A stretch of DNA of 8,061 bases, taken from assembly GCA_046484625.1 (NCBI GenBank), contig JAWOIO010000084.1, forward strand, positions 1 to 8,061. The letters are read 5' to 3'. The DNA comes from DASUAO01 sp046484625. Its GTDB lineage: Bacteria; Actinomycetota; Acidimicrobiia; IMCC26256; PALSA-555. Below the pieces are notes generated by a model that saw only the letters and a program-made list of their open reading frames with translations, had not been told where the DNA came from and searched no databases. Shown one piece after another: positions 1-7,853 of this stretch (positions within the stretch are counted from its first letter, which is position 1; every line of letters begins with the position of its first letter). Both the position numbers and the translations under genes were made by a program.

Positions 1-1
1 C

Positions 2-841
2 ACTGCCATCGCCAAGGATCTGGGCGACCTCACGCTGAAGTTCTGGGCCGCCGCCGGCACGTTCCAGGCTGCGCTCGCCGCGGTCGTCATCGACGATGCC
101 CACGCCGCCCTCGACCGCATGGACGCCGCGGCCGACGAGATCGAACGGCTCGTCACCGAGAACTTCGCCGTCGGCGAGGAGGCCGGCGAACCCGACGCCT
201 TGGACTACTTCGCATTCGGGCTCGTCTCCGCGCGCTGGTACCAGGGGCGGGGGCCGGAGATCCTCGACCAGGTCCACCAGGCGGTCGCCGACACTCCCGG
301 GGTCCCCACGTTGCTAGCCGTCGAGGCCGCGTTCCACGAGCAGAACGGCGATCCCGAGCAGGCGCGCGCGCTGCTGCGCGACGCGGCCGCACGCGACTTC
401 GACTACCCGATCAACAACTCCTGGTCAGCCACGGTCACGATCTGGGCCATCGTCGCGGCCTACCTGCGCGACGTCGACGCCGCCCGAACCTTGTACGACC
501 TCCTCACCCCCTGGTCCGGCCAGATCGCGCTCTCTCGGGTCTCGGCGACGAGCCCGATCGACGCCGCGCTCGGGCGCCTGGCGGCGGTGCTCGGCAACTA
601 CGACGATGCCGAAGCACACTTCGCGGTCGCCGAGGCAAACGGCGACGCGCTCGGAGCCCGGTACTGGAACGCGCACGGGGACGTCGACCGTGCGCTCATG
701 TACCTCGCCCGCGGCGACACCGGCGATCGGGCGTTGGCCGAGGACTACGCGACGAAGACGCTCGACTGCGCCCGCGAGCGCGGCTACGGCGACCTCGAAC
801 GCCGCGCGGCCGCGCTCCTCGACGCGCTCCCGACCGCCTGA
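2..841 (+). CDS. TPR-repeat C-terminal part of a large signalling or regulatory protein (5' end outside window)
   Basis: The reading frame is open from the first bases of the window to a TGA at 839-841, so only the last 279 residues are visible; the first ATG at 119 is internal, because coding-like sequence continues before it. The visible part is almost wholly alpha-helical and Ala/Leu/Asp/Glu-rich, with TPR-like helix pairs such as NGDPEQARALLRDAAARDF and LGNYDDAEAHFAVAEANGD. The stretch from the LLTPW segment through AALGRLAAVLGNYDDAEAHF to the RGDTGDRALAEDYATKTLDCARERG segment resembles the C-terminal TPR tail of actinobacterial AAA-ATPase/adenylate-cyclase or LuxR-type (MalT-like) proteins, where it serves as a sensing or protein-binding scaffold. 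No ATPase, cyclase or HTH domain lies within the window, so full domain content is unknown. The gene converges on the katG-side transcription unit. The TPR call is fairly secure; the parent family is inference. Confidence 0.8.
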   Translation, partial: TAIAKDLGDLTLKFWAAAGTFQAALAAVVIDDAHAALDRMDAAADEIERLVTENFAVGEEAGEPDALDYFAFGLVSARWYQGRGPEILDQVHQAVADTPGVPTLLAVEAAFHEQNGDPEQARALLRDAAARDFDYPINNSWSATVTIWAIVAAYLRDVDAARTLYDLLTPWSGQIALSRVSATSPIDAALGRLAAVLGNYDDAEAHFAVAEANGDALGARYWNAHGDVDRALMYLARGDTGDRALAEDYATKTLDCARERGYGDLERRAAALLDALPTA

Positions 842-900
842 GCCACCGCCGGCCGCCATCGCGCCGCGTGCTCCTCGGCGATGCGTTTCGCCGGACTCCC

Positions 901-917
901 CCCGGCCGCGAGCCGGG
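901..917. terminator. Short GC hairpin between convergent genes, possible bidirectional terminator
   Basis: A perfect 6-bp inverted repeat, CCCGGC and GCCGGG with a 5-base loop, lies in the 88-base gap between the plus-strand TPR gene (stop at 841) and the minus-strand small membrane gene (stop at 930). There is no T-tract on either side. The position between two convergent genes is what supports a terminator role; the stem alone would be unremarkable at this GC content. Confidence 0.3.
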
Positions 918-929
918 CACCAGAGCGCC

Positions 930-1058
930 TCAGTCGAGCAGCGAGACGAGCAGCAGGCTCCCGATCTCCATCACCACGAGCGCCAGCACCAGCGCCGCCC
1001 AGATGACGACGAACTTCACCGGCTCGGGAACGCGAGCAAACATCAGTCGCCACACCAC
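930..1058 (-). CDS. Small single-pass membrane protein downstream of katG (42 aa)
   Basis: A short frame runs from GTG at 1058 (or a second GTG at 1055, or ATG at 1043) to TGA at 930-932. I prefer a GTG start because GAGGG lies 6 bases before the first GTG, whereas the ATG is 18 bases from it; an in-frame TGA just upstream rules out a longer form. The product is 42 residues (37 from ATG). It has a basic N-terminus (R4, R9, K15) followed by one strongly hydrophobic helix from about residue 16 to 41, containing FVVIWAALVLALVV, an acidic residue (E31) in the membrane span, and a C-terminal Asp. Almost every third codon position is G or C, as in real genes here. It begins 75 bases after the katG stop on the same strand, so co-transcription with furA-katG is plausible. 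I do not recognise the family. It could be a membrane stress peptide or a regulator; the function is unknown. Confidence 0.6.
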   Translation of the reverse strand: MVWRLMFARVPEPVKFVVIWAALVLALVVMEIGSLLLVSLLD

Positions 1059-1133
1059 TGCATGCCCTCATCGTCGCCCCGCAAGGGACGCGCGGGTAGG
1101 GCAAGAGGTCCCGGCACGACCGGATCAGAGCGC

Positions 1134-3342
<2,209 letters not shown>

Positions 3343-3350
<8 letters not shown>

Positions 3351-3825
3351 TGCTGCTCCTTGCCGTGGGGTGTGCGTGCGTCGGTTGGTTCGATTCGGTC
3401 TCGGGGACCCGGGCCGCGCGACACGACGGGCAGTGGCCCCAGTAGATGACCTCGGCCTCGTCGATCTCGAAGCCGTGGTCGTCGTCGGCGGTCAGGCAGG
3501 GGACATCCCCGACCGCGCAGTCGATGTCGAACATGACGTCGCAGGTCCGACAGATCAGGTGGTGGTGGTTGTCACCGACGCGGTCCTCGTACCGCGCGGG
3601 GGAGCCGGCGGGTTGGATCCGGCGGACGAGGCCCTTGTCGGCCAGCACACCGAGGGCGTCGTAGACCGCCTGGCGCGAGATCGACCCGAGCGAGGTCCGC
3701 ACCTCGTTGATCAGCACGTCGGCCGTGGCGTGGGGATGGGACGCCACCGCGCCCAGGAGGGCGATCCGCTGCGCCGTCACCTGCACCCCGTGCCGGCGCA
3801 GGAGCTGGTCGGGCCCGTCGTTCAT
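3343..3825 (-). CDS. furA: FurA, Fur-family redox/metal-dependent repressor of katG
   Basis: Fur-superfamily DNA-binding repressor, 160 residues from the ATG at 3825. A GTG at 3846 would add seven residues, but the ATG has AAGG 8 bases upstream and the GTG has no well-placed site. The N-terminal winged helix covers about residues 1-75 and includes the recognition-helix sequence SISRQAVYDALGVLADKGLVRRI. The dimerisation and metal-binding part follows, with VGDNHHHLICRTC (H87-H89, C92, C95), DIDCAVGDVPCL, and a second Cys pair in YWGHCPSCRAA (C132, C135) suited to a structural zinc site. The sequence closely matches mycobacterial FurA, including RVGDNHHH and the DEAEVIYWG segment. FurA represses the furA-katG operon and is inactivated by oxidants; that role here is inferred from homology and position. 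The last 8 bases overlap the start of katG. The 25-residue tail after the last Cys pair is low in complexity (Pro/Thr/Ser-rich) and appears variable. Confidence 0.95.
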
Positions 3826-3851
3826 GGGCGAGACCTTGGCACACACTTCTG

Positions 3852-3877
3852 GACTCTGTCCAATCCCAGATTGAGTC
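3852..3877 (-). promoter_or_regulatory. Inverted-repeat region upstream of furA, candidate FurA operator and operon promoter
   Basis: In the gap between the exporter permease and furA there is a patch richer in A and T than its surroundings. It carries two overlapping inverted repeats: CAATC-CCA-GATTG (3861-3873, perfect 5-bp arms, 3-base spacer) and GACTC...GAGTC (3852-3856 and 3873-3877). It lies 27-52 bases before the furA ATG, where an autoregulatory FurA operator would be expected. I could not assign convincing -35 and -10 boxes. The repeats are seen directly; FurA binding is inference from the autoregulation known in mycobacteria and streptomycetes. Confidence 0.45.
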
Positions 3878-3900
3878 TGTTCTGCTTCGGCACCCGATCG

Positions 3901-3917
3901 GCCCGCTCGGCGCGGGC
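3901..3917 (-). terminator. Hairpin after the exporter permease, possible terminator
   Basis: GCCCGC and GCGGGC form a perfect 6-bp stem around a 5-base loop, 8 bases beyond the permease stop codon on the minus strand and before the furA promoter region. There is no T-run. It is suitably placed to separate the exporter transcript from furA-katG, but the evidence is only the stem and its position. Confidence 0.35.
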
Positions 3918-3924
3918 GTTGCCG

Positions 3925-4734
3925 TCAGTGCCGGTGGGCGCTCCGCTTGTAGAGACGGATCGACAACGGCGCGAACACCGCGATGATCGCCGCGATCCAG
4001 AGCAGCGTGTAGAGCACCGCGTGCTCGAGGGGCCACGCGGTCGGCTCCGGCGTCCCGGGCGGGATGTTCCCGAACAGCTCGCGGATCGCCTGCGTCACGC
4101 TCGACACCGGGTTCCACTCGGCGAAGGTCTGCAGCCCGCTGGGAAGGCTCTCGGCGGGGACGAACGTGTTCGCCAGGAACGTCAGCGGGAACAGCACCAT
4201 GAACACCGCGTTGTTCACGACCTCCGGACTCGGCACCAACAGCCCGATCCAGGCCATCACCCACGAGAACGCGTAGGCGAAGAGCAGGAGCAGCGCGAAC
4301 CCCGCGATCGCCTCACCCACCGAGCTGTTGATGCTCCAACCGACGACGAGTCCGGTGACCGACATGATCACGAGCGAGAGGACGTTGTAGATGATGTCGC
4401 TCGTCGTCCGCCCGGTGAGCACGGCGGCCCGCGACATCGGGAGGGATCGGAACCGGTCGATGATGCCCTTCTGCATGTCCTCGGCGAGCCCGGCGCCGGT
4501 GAACGTCGAGCCGAAGAGCACGGTCTGGGTGAAGATCCCGGCGATCAGGAACTCCTTGTAGTCGCCGCCCGGCACGTCGATGGAGTTCCCGAACACGTAT
4601 GCGAACAGCAGCACGAACATGATCGGCGAGAGCGTGACGAAGACCAGGATCTCGGGGACCCGCTTGATCTTGATGACGTTGCGCTTCGCGATGACCGAGG
4701 TGTCGGCGAGCGCATAGGCGAGGCGTCGCATCAC
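3925..4734 (-). CDS. ABC-2 type exporter permease, DrrB-like
   Basis: Membrane subunit of an ABC exporter, 269 residues from GTG at 4734 (268 from the adjacent ATG at 4731). GGAGG lies 7 bases before the GTG and 10 before the ATG, so both starts are possible. Six hydrophobic segments can be read at about residues 29-49, 63-83, 114-134, 142-167, 174-194 and 237-258, the normal ABC-2 topology. The cytoplasmic segment between TM2 and TM3 contains EDMQKGIIDRFRSLPMSR, the conserved amphipathic region of DrrB/NodJ-like permeases that contacts the ATPase. NPVSSVTQAIRELFG near residues 208-222 is also typical. The start overlaps the stop of the ATPase gene, so the pair should be translationally coupled and form one transporter. 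Relatives export drugs or lipids; the substrate cannot be read from the sequence. Confidence 0.93.
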   Translation of the reverse strand: MMRRLAYALADTSVIAKRNVIKIKRVPEILVFVTLSPIMFVLLFAYVFGNSIDVPGGDYKEFLIAGIFTQTVLFGSTFTGAGLAEDMQKGIIDRFRSLPMSRAAVLTGRTTSDIIYNVLSLVIMSVTGLVVGWSINSSVGEAIAGFALLLLFAYAFSWVMAWIGLLVPSPEVVNNAVFMVLFPLTFLANTFVPAESLPSGLQTFAEWNPVSSVTQAIRELFGNIPPGTPEPTAWPLEHAVLYTLLWIAAIIAVFAPLSIRLYKRSAHRH

Positions 4735-5723
4735 GCCACGACCTCCTCGTCGTCGGCGGCCCCTTCGCCGTCGCCCGGTTCGGCCTCCGCCACGTGCCCG
4801 GTCAGCGCGAGGAACGCCTCGTTGAGGGTCGGGCGTCGGAGCCCGACGTCGCGCATCGCGACGCCGGCCCGCTCGAGGTCCCCGAGGGCGCGGGTGAGCA
4901 CCGGGACCCCACCGGAGATCGGTGCGATCACCGCCAGTCGCTGCTCGTCGACCCTGATGTCTCCGTCGGCGAAGCCGTGCAGCACCTCGCGGGCCCGGGG
5001 CAGGTCACCACGCTCACAGACGATCAGCTCGATCCGTTCCCCGCCGACTTCACCCTTGAGATCGTCGGGAGTCCCGTGGGCAATCGCCCGCCCATGGTCG
5101 ATGACGACCACGTCGTCGGCGAGCTGATCCGCCTCTTCCAGGTACTGCGTCGTGAGCAGCAGCGTCGTGCCGCCCGCGACCAGGTCCCGGATGGTCTGCC
5201 AGAGATCGATGCGGCTCCGCGGGTCGAGCCCGGTCGTGGGCTCGTCGAGGAACAGCACCGGGCTGGCGGCGACGAGCGCGCCCGCGAGGTCGAGGCGACG
5301 ACGCATGCCGCCGCTGTAGGTCTTCACGGGGCGATCCGCGGCGTCGGCCAGCGCGAACTGCTCGAGCAGCTCCCTCGCTCGCGTGCGCGCCGCCCGGCGA
5401 CCGAGGCGGTAGAGGCGGCCGATCATGTCGAGGTTCTCGAAGCCGGTGAGGTGCTCGTCGACCGCCGCGTACTGCCCCGAGAGCCCGATGCGCTTGCGCA
5501 CCTCCTCGGGCTCCCGACACACGTCGTGGCCGGCCACGGTCGCAGTCCCGGCATCGGGCTGGAGCAACGTGGTGAGGATCGACACGGCGGTGGTCTTCCC
5601 GGCGCCGTTGGGGCCGAGGAGCCCGAGCACCGTGGCCTCGGGGACGGTGAGATCCAGGCCGTCGAGCGCGACGACATCGCCGAACCTCTTCCCCAGGCCG
5701 TGCGCTTCGATGATGTTCACCAT
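4731..5723 (-). CDS. ABC exporter ATP-binding protein, DrrA-like (daunorubicin-resistance type)
   Basis: Cytoplasmic ATPase of 330 residues that powers the neighbouring permease. Motifs in order: Walker A GPNGAGKTT (37-45), Q-loop Gln84, signature YSGGMRRRLDLAGAL (136-150), Walker B VLFLDEPTTGLD (156-167), and TTQYLEEADQLADD (191-204). In the last, the usual H-loop His is Gln193, a substitution characteristic of the DrrA subfamily. The C-terminal extension ends with NEAFLALTGH followed by an acidic tail, again as in DrrA, whose C-terminus contacts DrrB. The start chosen is ATG at 5723, giving MVNIIEAHGLGKRF; only a weak GAG lies 7 bases before it. A TAGCCT box at 5735-5740 could be a -10 element giving a leader of about 4 bases. 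Family assignment is secure; the transported compound is unknown. Confidence 0.95.
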   Translation of the reverse strand: MVNIIEAHGLGKRFGDVVALDGLDLTVPEATVLGLLGPNGAGKTTAVSILTTLLQPDAGTATVAGHDVCREPEEVRKRIGLSGQYAAVDEHLTGFENLDMIGRLYRLGRRAARTRARELLEQFALADAADRPVKTYSGGMRRRLDLAGALVAASPVLFLDEPTTGLDPRSRIDLWQTIRDLVAGGTTLLLTTQYLEEADQLADDVVVIDHGRAIAHGTPDDLKGEVGGERIELIVCERGDLPRAREVLHGFADGDIRVDEQRLAVIAPISGGVPVLTRALGDLERAGVAMRDVGLRRPTLNEAFLALTGHVAEAEPGDGEGAADDEEVVA

Positions 5724-5753
5724 GCGGGTCTCGCAGGCTACTCACGGGCCGAG

Positions 5754-5786
5754 GCCGACCGGTGCAGCATTCGTGCCCCGGTCGGC
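5754..5786 (-). terminator. Strong 9-bp hairpin after vapC, probable terminator
   Basis: GCCGACCGG (5754-5762) pairs perfectly with CCGGTCGGC (5778-5786). Inside the 15-base loop GCA and TGC could add three more pairs. It starts 22 bases beyond the vapC stop on the minus strand and lies just before the exporter ATPase gene. It has no T-tract, which is common for actinobacterial terminators. It best explains how the toxin-antitoxin and exporter transcripts are separated. A regulatory site for the exporter promoter is the alternative. Confidence 0.45.
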
Positions 5787-5808
5787 TCGGTCGATCTCGT
5801 CGTTGGGC

Positions 5809-6240
5809 TCACCCCACCCAGAGCACGTCCACATCGAGCGCGCGGTAGATCTCGGCCGCCCGGCGGTCCCGGGTGGCGAGCCGGAGGTCGTGCGCGCGCG
5901 CCGCAGCGCCGACCAGCGCGTCGTACACCGAGCCGCCCGCGATCCCGAGGGAGGCGAGCCCCGAGAGCAGCGCTCCGGCCTCTTCGGGTCCGAGGTAGCG
6001 GTTCTCGGGGAAGTTCCTGGCCAGCAGCCGCGCCACCGTCACCGGCGTCCGCCGGGCGGGGGGCGGCAGGCGCGTCAACACCGAGAAGGTCTCGAACGCG
6101 GCATGACCGGCGAGGCCGAGGGGTCGAGGACCGACCGACTCGGAGGTCTCCTCATGGTGCTCGTGGTCGGCGACCACGAGCGCGACGGCGACGCTGGTGT
6201 CGACCAGGAGTGGTGCCTCACCGCTATCGCTGGTCGGCAT
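5809..6240 (-). CDS. vapC: PIN-domain toxin, VapC family
   Basis: Predicted Mg2+-dependent RNase toxin of a type II toxin-antitoxin pair, 143 residues, the usual VapC size. The acidic PIN residues are all present: D14 in LLVDTSVAVAL, E50 in AAFETFSVLTRL, D107 in GGSVYDALVGAAA, and D125 in LRLATRDRRA. This is the order and spacing expected of a four-acid active site, so the enzyme looks intact. The start is ATG at 6240, inside the last codons of vapB; the 17-base overlap means translation is probably coupled to that of the antitoxin, consistent with the weak ribosome-binding site in front of it. VapC relatives cut tRNA or rRNA at specific sites; the target here is not predictable. The vapC name is by family and operon position. 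Confidence 0.9.
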   Translation of the reverse strand: MPTSDSGEAPLLVDTSVAVALVVADHEHHEETSESVGPRPLGLAGHAAFETFSVLTRLPPPARRTPVTVARLLARNFPENRYLGPEEAGALLSGLASLGIAGGSVYDALVGAAARAHDLRLATRDRRAAEIYRALDVDVLWVG

Positions 6241-6457
6241 CGCGCAGTGCCCGGACGTCGTCGTCGGTGACCACCGACCCGGCCGTGGGGATCACCAGGC
6301 GACCTCCGCGCTCCTCGACCTCCGAGCCGGCAAGGGGTTCGACCCGCAGCACGTTGCCGTCGGCGGTGACCTCCACCGCCCCGGGCCGCAGACCGAGGCG
6401 CTCTCGGAGTGGCTTCGGGATCACCAATCGACCTGCCTTGTCAATGGTTGCGCGCAT
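6224..6457 (-). CDS. vapB: SpoVT/AbrB-type antitoxin, VapB family
   Basis: Antitoxin and transcriptional autorepressor of 77 residues. Residues 1-45 form a swapped-hairpin AbrB DNA-binding domain: TIDKAGRLVIPKPLRERLGLRPGAVEVTADG is the classic pattern of a glycine turn, the IP motif and a leucine-rich helix (quoted in part: DKAGRLVIPKPLRERLGL). The acidic tail from about residue 58 to 77 (SVVTDDDVRALRDADQR) is the expected VapC-binding segment that blocks the PIN site. The start is ATG at 6457. There is no Shine-Dalgarno sequence; instead a -10-like box sits exactly where a leaderless transcript would need it. The gene precedes and overlaps vapC, the normal order for this system. The hexapeptide GRLVIP occurs twice, at residues 9-14 and 52-57. 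Confidence 0.88.
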   Translation of the reverse strand: MRATIDKAGRLVIPKPLRERLGLRPGAVEVTADGNVLRVEPLAGSEVEERGGRLVIPTAGSVVTDDDVRALRDADQR

Positions 6458-6473
6458 GCCATTACAATACCAT
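6456..6473 (-). promoter_or_regulatory. vapBC promoter with overlapping palindrome (leaderless -10 and candidate VapB operator)
   Basis: On the minus strand TATTGT (6469-6464), preceded by TGG to make an extended -10 element, is followed by exactly six bases and then the vapB ATG at 6457. This puts the predicted transcription start on the A of the start codon. The surrounding 18 bases form an imperfect palindrome with six of nine base pairs symmetric, including the outer ATG/CAT. A repressor bound here would cover the -10 box, as expected for VapB autoregulation. No good -35 box is visible. Confidence 0.5.
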
Positions 6474-6533
6474 TCGGGTGCGCCGCAGCCGCTCGGGATC
6501 GAGGACAGGCGTGCCTGCCCACCGGCATTCCCT

Positions 6534-6559
6534 CGCCGCTCCGTGGACGACGGGCGGCG
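6534..6559 (-). terminator. Bulged hairpin after the GAP-family gene, probable terminator
   Basis: CGCCGC (6534-6539) pairs with GCGGCG (6554-6559). After a single bulged T, CCGT (6541-6544) pairs with ACGG (6550-6553), leaving a 5-base loop GGACG. This gives ten base pairs beginning 6 bases past the stop codon of the minus-strand membrane gene and before the vapB promoter. No T-tract follows. Position and stem strength support a terminator. Confidence 0.42.
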
Positions 6560-6565
6560 CGGCGC

Positions 6566-7246
6566 TCAGGTGGTGAGCGGCCCGAGGCCCTTGCTCAGGA
6601 GCACCACACCGATCACGAGCAGCAGCACCGCCATCACGGTCGCGTTGTTGTGCTCGAGCCAGAGCTTCCAGCTCTCGAGGCTGGGCTTCATCCGATCGCC
6701 GGCGAACAGGTATGCGATCACGGGGACACCGACACTGAGGCTCCCGATGATCACGAAGACCGCGAGTGCGATCTCCGCGTCGGTCGTGGAGAGGCCCGCG
6801 GTCTGACCGACCGCTGCCGCAGCGCCGACGGAGAGGAGCAGGTTCTTCGGGTTGACCGCACTGAGCAGCAGTCCCAAGCCGATGGCCTTGACCGGCGTCA
6901 CCTCGTCGACCGCGGCCATCCACTTCGGCAAAGGAGGCTGCGCTCCCGCCTTGGGTCGCGACCGCCACTGACGTCGGGCCATCAGCACCAGGACGACACC
7001 GAGCACCACGAGCAGGGTCGACGAGGCGTCCGACGCATCCGGGTCGGTCGCGGTGTCGAGGCCCGTGGCCACTGCGTACACGACCGCGCAGACGGCGCCG
7101 AGGCCGACGACCCAGCCCAGGAGGAACGACGGTCCGTTCACCCGCGCGCGCGGGGAGAACAGCATGAGGATCACCCCCATGATCGGGATAGGGCTGATCA
7201 TGACGCCGACGGCCAAAGGCAGGACGTCGCTGATCGCTTGTCCCAT
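6566..7246 (-). CDS. GAP/Sap-family (LysE-superfamily) membrane protein
   Basis: Polytopic inner-membrane protein of 226 residues with six hydrophobic segments at about 10-30, 40-60, 76-91, 121-145, 158-182 and 202-220. There is a cytoplasmic-looking basic linker (RRQWRSRPKAGAQPPLPKW) between TM3 and TM4. The N-terminal PLAVGVMISPIPIMGVILMLFSPRA pattern and the LLLSAVNPKNLLLSVGAA motif (about 126-142) match the actinobacterial GAP family, which includes the mycobacterial glycopeptidolipid- and sulfolipid-addressing proteins and belongs to the LysE export superfamily. Some relatives help move surface lipids to the cell envelope; the substrate here is unknown. The start is ATG at 7246. AGG lies 8 bases upstream, but that same stretch forms a TAGGTT -10-like box six bases before the ATG, so the message may be leaderless. 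It stands alone between rnpB and vapBC, with a hairpin behind it. Confidence 0.85.
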   Translation of the reverse strand: MGQAISDVLPLAVGVMISPIPIMGVILMLFSPRARVNGPSFLLGWVVGLGAVCAVVYAVATGLDTATDPDASDASSTLLVVLGVVLVLMARRQWRSRPKAGAQPPLPKWMAAVDEVTPVKAIGLGLLLSAVNPKNLLLSVGAAAAVGQTAGLSTTDAEIALAVFVIIGSLSVGVPVIAYLFAGDRMKPSLESWKLWLEHNNATVMAVLLLVIGVVLLSKGLGPLTT

Positions 7247-7252
7247 GCCGGC

Positions 7253-7258
7253 AACCTA
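7253..7258 (-). promoter_or_regulatory. Possible -10 box of the GAP-family gene (leaderless spacing)
   Basis: TAGGTT on the minus strand fits the actinobacterial TANNNT -10 pattern and stands exactly six bases before the ATG at 7246, the same geometry as at vapB. The overlapping AGG could instead be part of a ribosome-binding site, so the two readings compete. Confidence 0.3.
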
Positions 7259-7315
7259 GCCAGTCGGGTAGAGCGGTGCCGTGATGCCGGTCAGTGCTGG
7301 AAGCCCTCCGCTGTC

Positions 7316-7333
7316 GAGCCGTGGTCGCGGCTC
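7316..7333 (-). terminator. Hairpin downstream of rnpB, possible terminator
   Basis: GAGCCG and CGGCTC form a perfect 6-bp stem around a 6-base loop, about 20 bases beyond the 3' end of the RNase P RNA on the minus strand. No T-tract follows. It is the best candidate in the gap of about 110 bases before the GAP-family gene. Confidence 0.3.
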
Positions 7334-7354
7334 CGGCTGGTCAGAGGTGTGGGC

Positions 7355-7748
<394 letters not shown>

Positions 7749-7853
7749 ACCGGGTCCAGTCTCGCGTTGATCGCGCGTGCTGTCGTCATGGAACGGCGAC
7801 CGGTCCCTCGGCGTGCCATGCTCTCGCCGCCGCCGCCCGCCGGGAGGATCGCC
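7749..7853. promoter_or_regulatory. Divergent intergenic region between rnpB and the maleylpyruvate isomerase-like gene
   Basis: These 105 bases must hold both the rnpB promoter (minus) and that of the plus-strand gene. For rnpB a GAGACT box at 7758-7763 lies about ten bases before the mature 5' end and is a fair -10; TGACGA at 7783-7788 is a poor -35 with a 19-base spacer. I see no clear promoter for the plus-strand gene. Confidence 0.3.

Noticed and set aside
1059..1133. CCGG-CACGA-CCGG as a katG terminator
   Set aside because: It has only four base pairs of a self-complementary tetramer, too weak to call.
3826..3846. GTG at 3846 as the furA start
   Set aside because: It has no suitably spaced ribosome-binding site and adds seven residues absent from related FurA proteins; the ATG at 3825 has AAGG 8 bases before it.
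6506..6517. CAGGC-GT-GCCTG palindrome between the GAP-family gene and vapB
   Set aside because: A two-base loop cannot form a normal hairpin, and a 12-base GC palindrome is not surprising here; a protein-binding site is possible but unsupported.
4794..6806. 670-codon plus-strand open frame across the exporter ATPase and vapBC
   Set aside because: It is opposite genes with intact catalytic motifs; the product is Arg/Pro/Ser-rich and unlike any protein I recognise.
7788..7853. Upstream ATG codons (7788, 7818) as the start of the MDMPI-like gene
   Set aside because: The added segment is Pro/Arg-rich and not domain-like, and GGGAGG is placed for the GTG at 7854.
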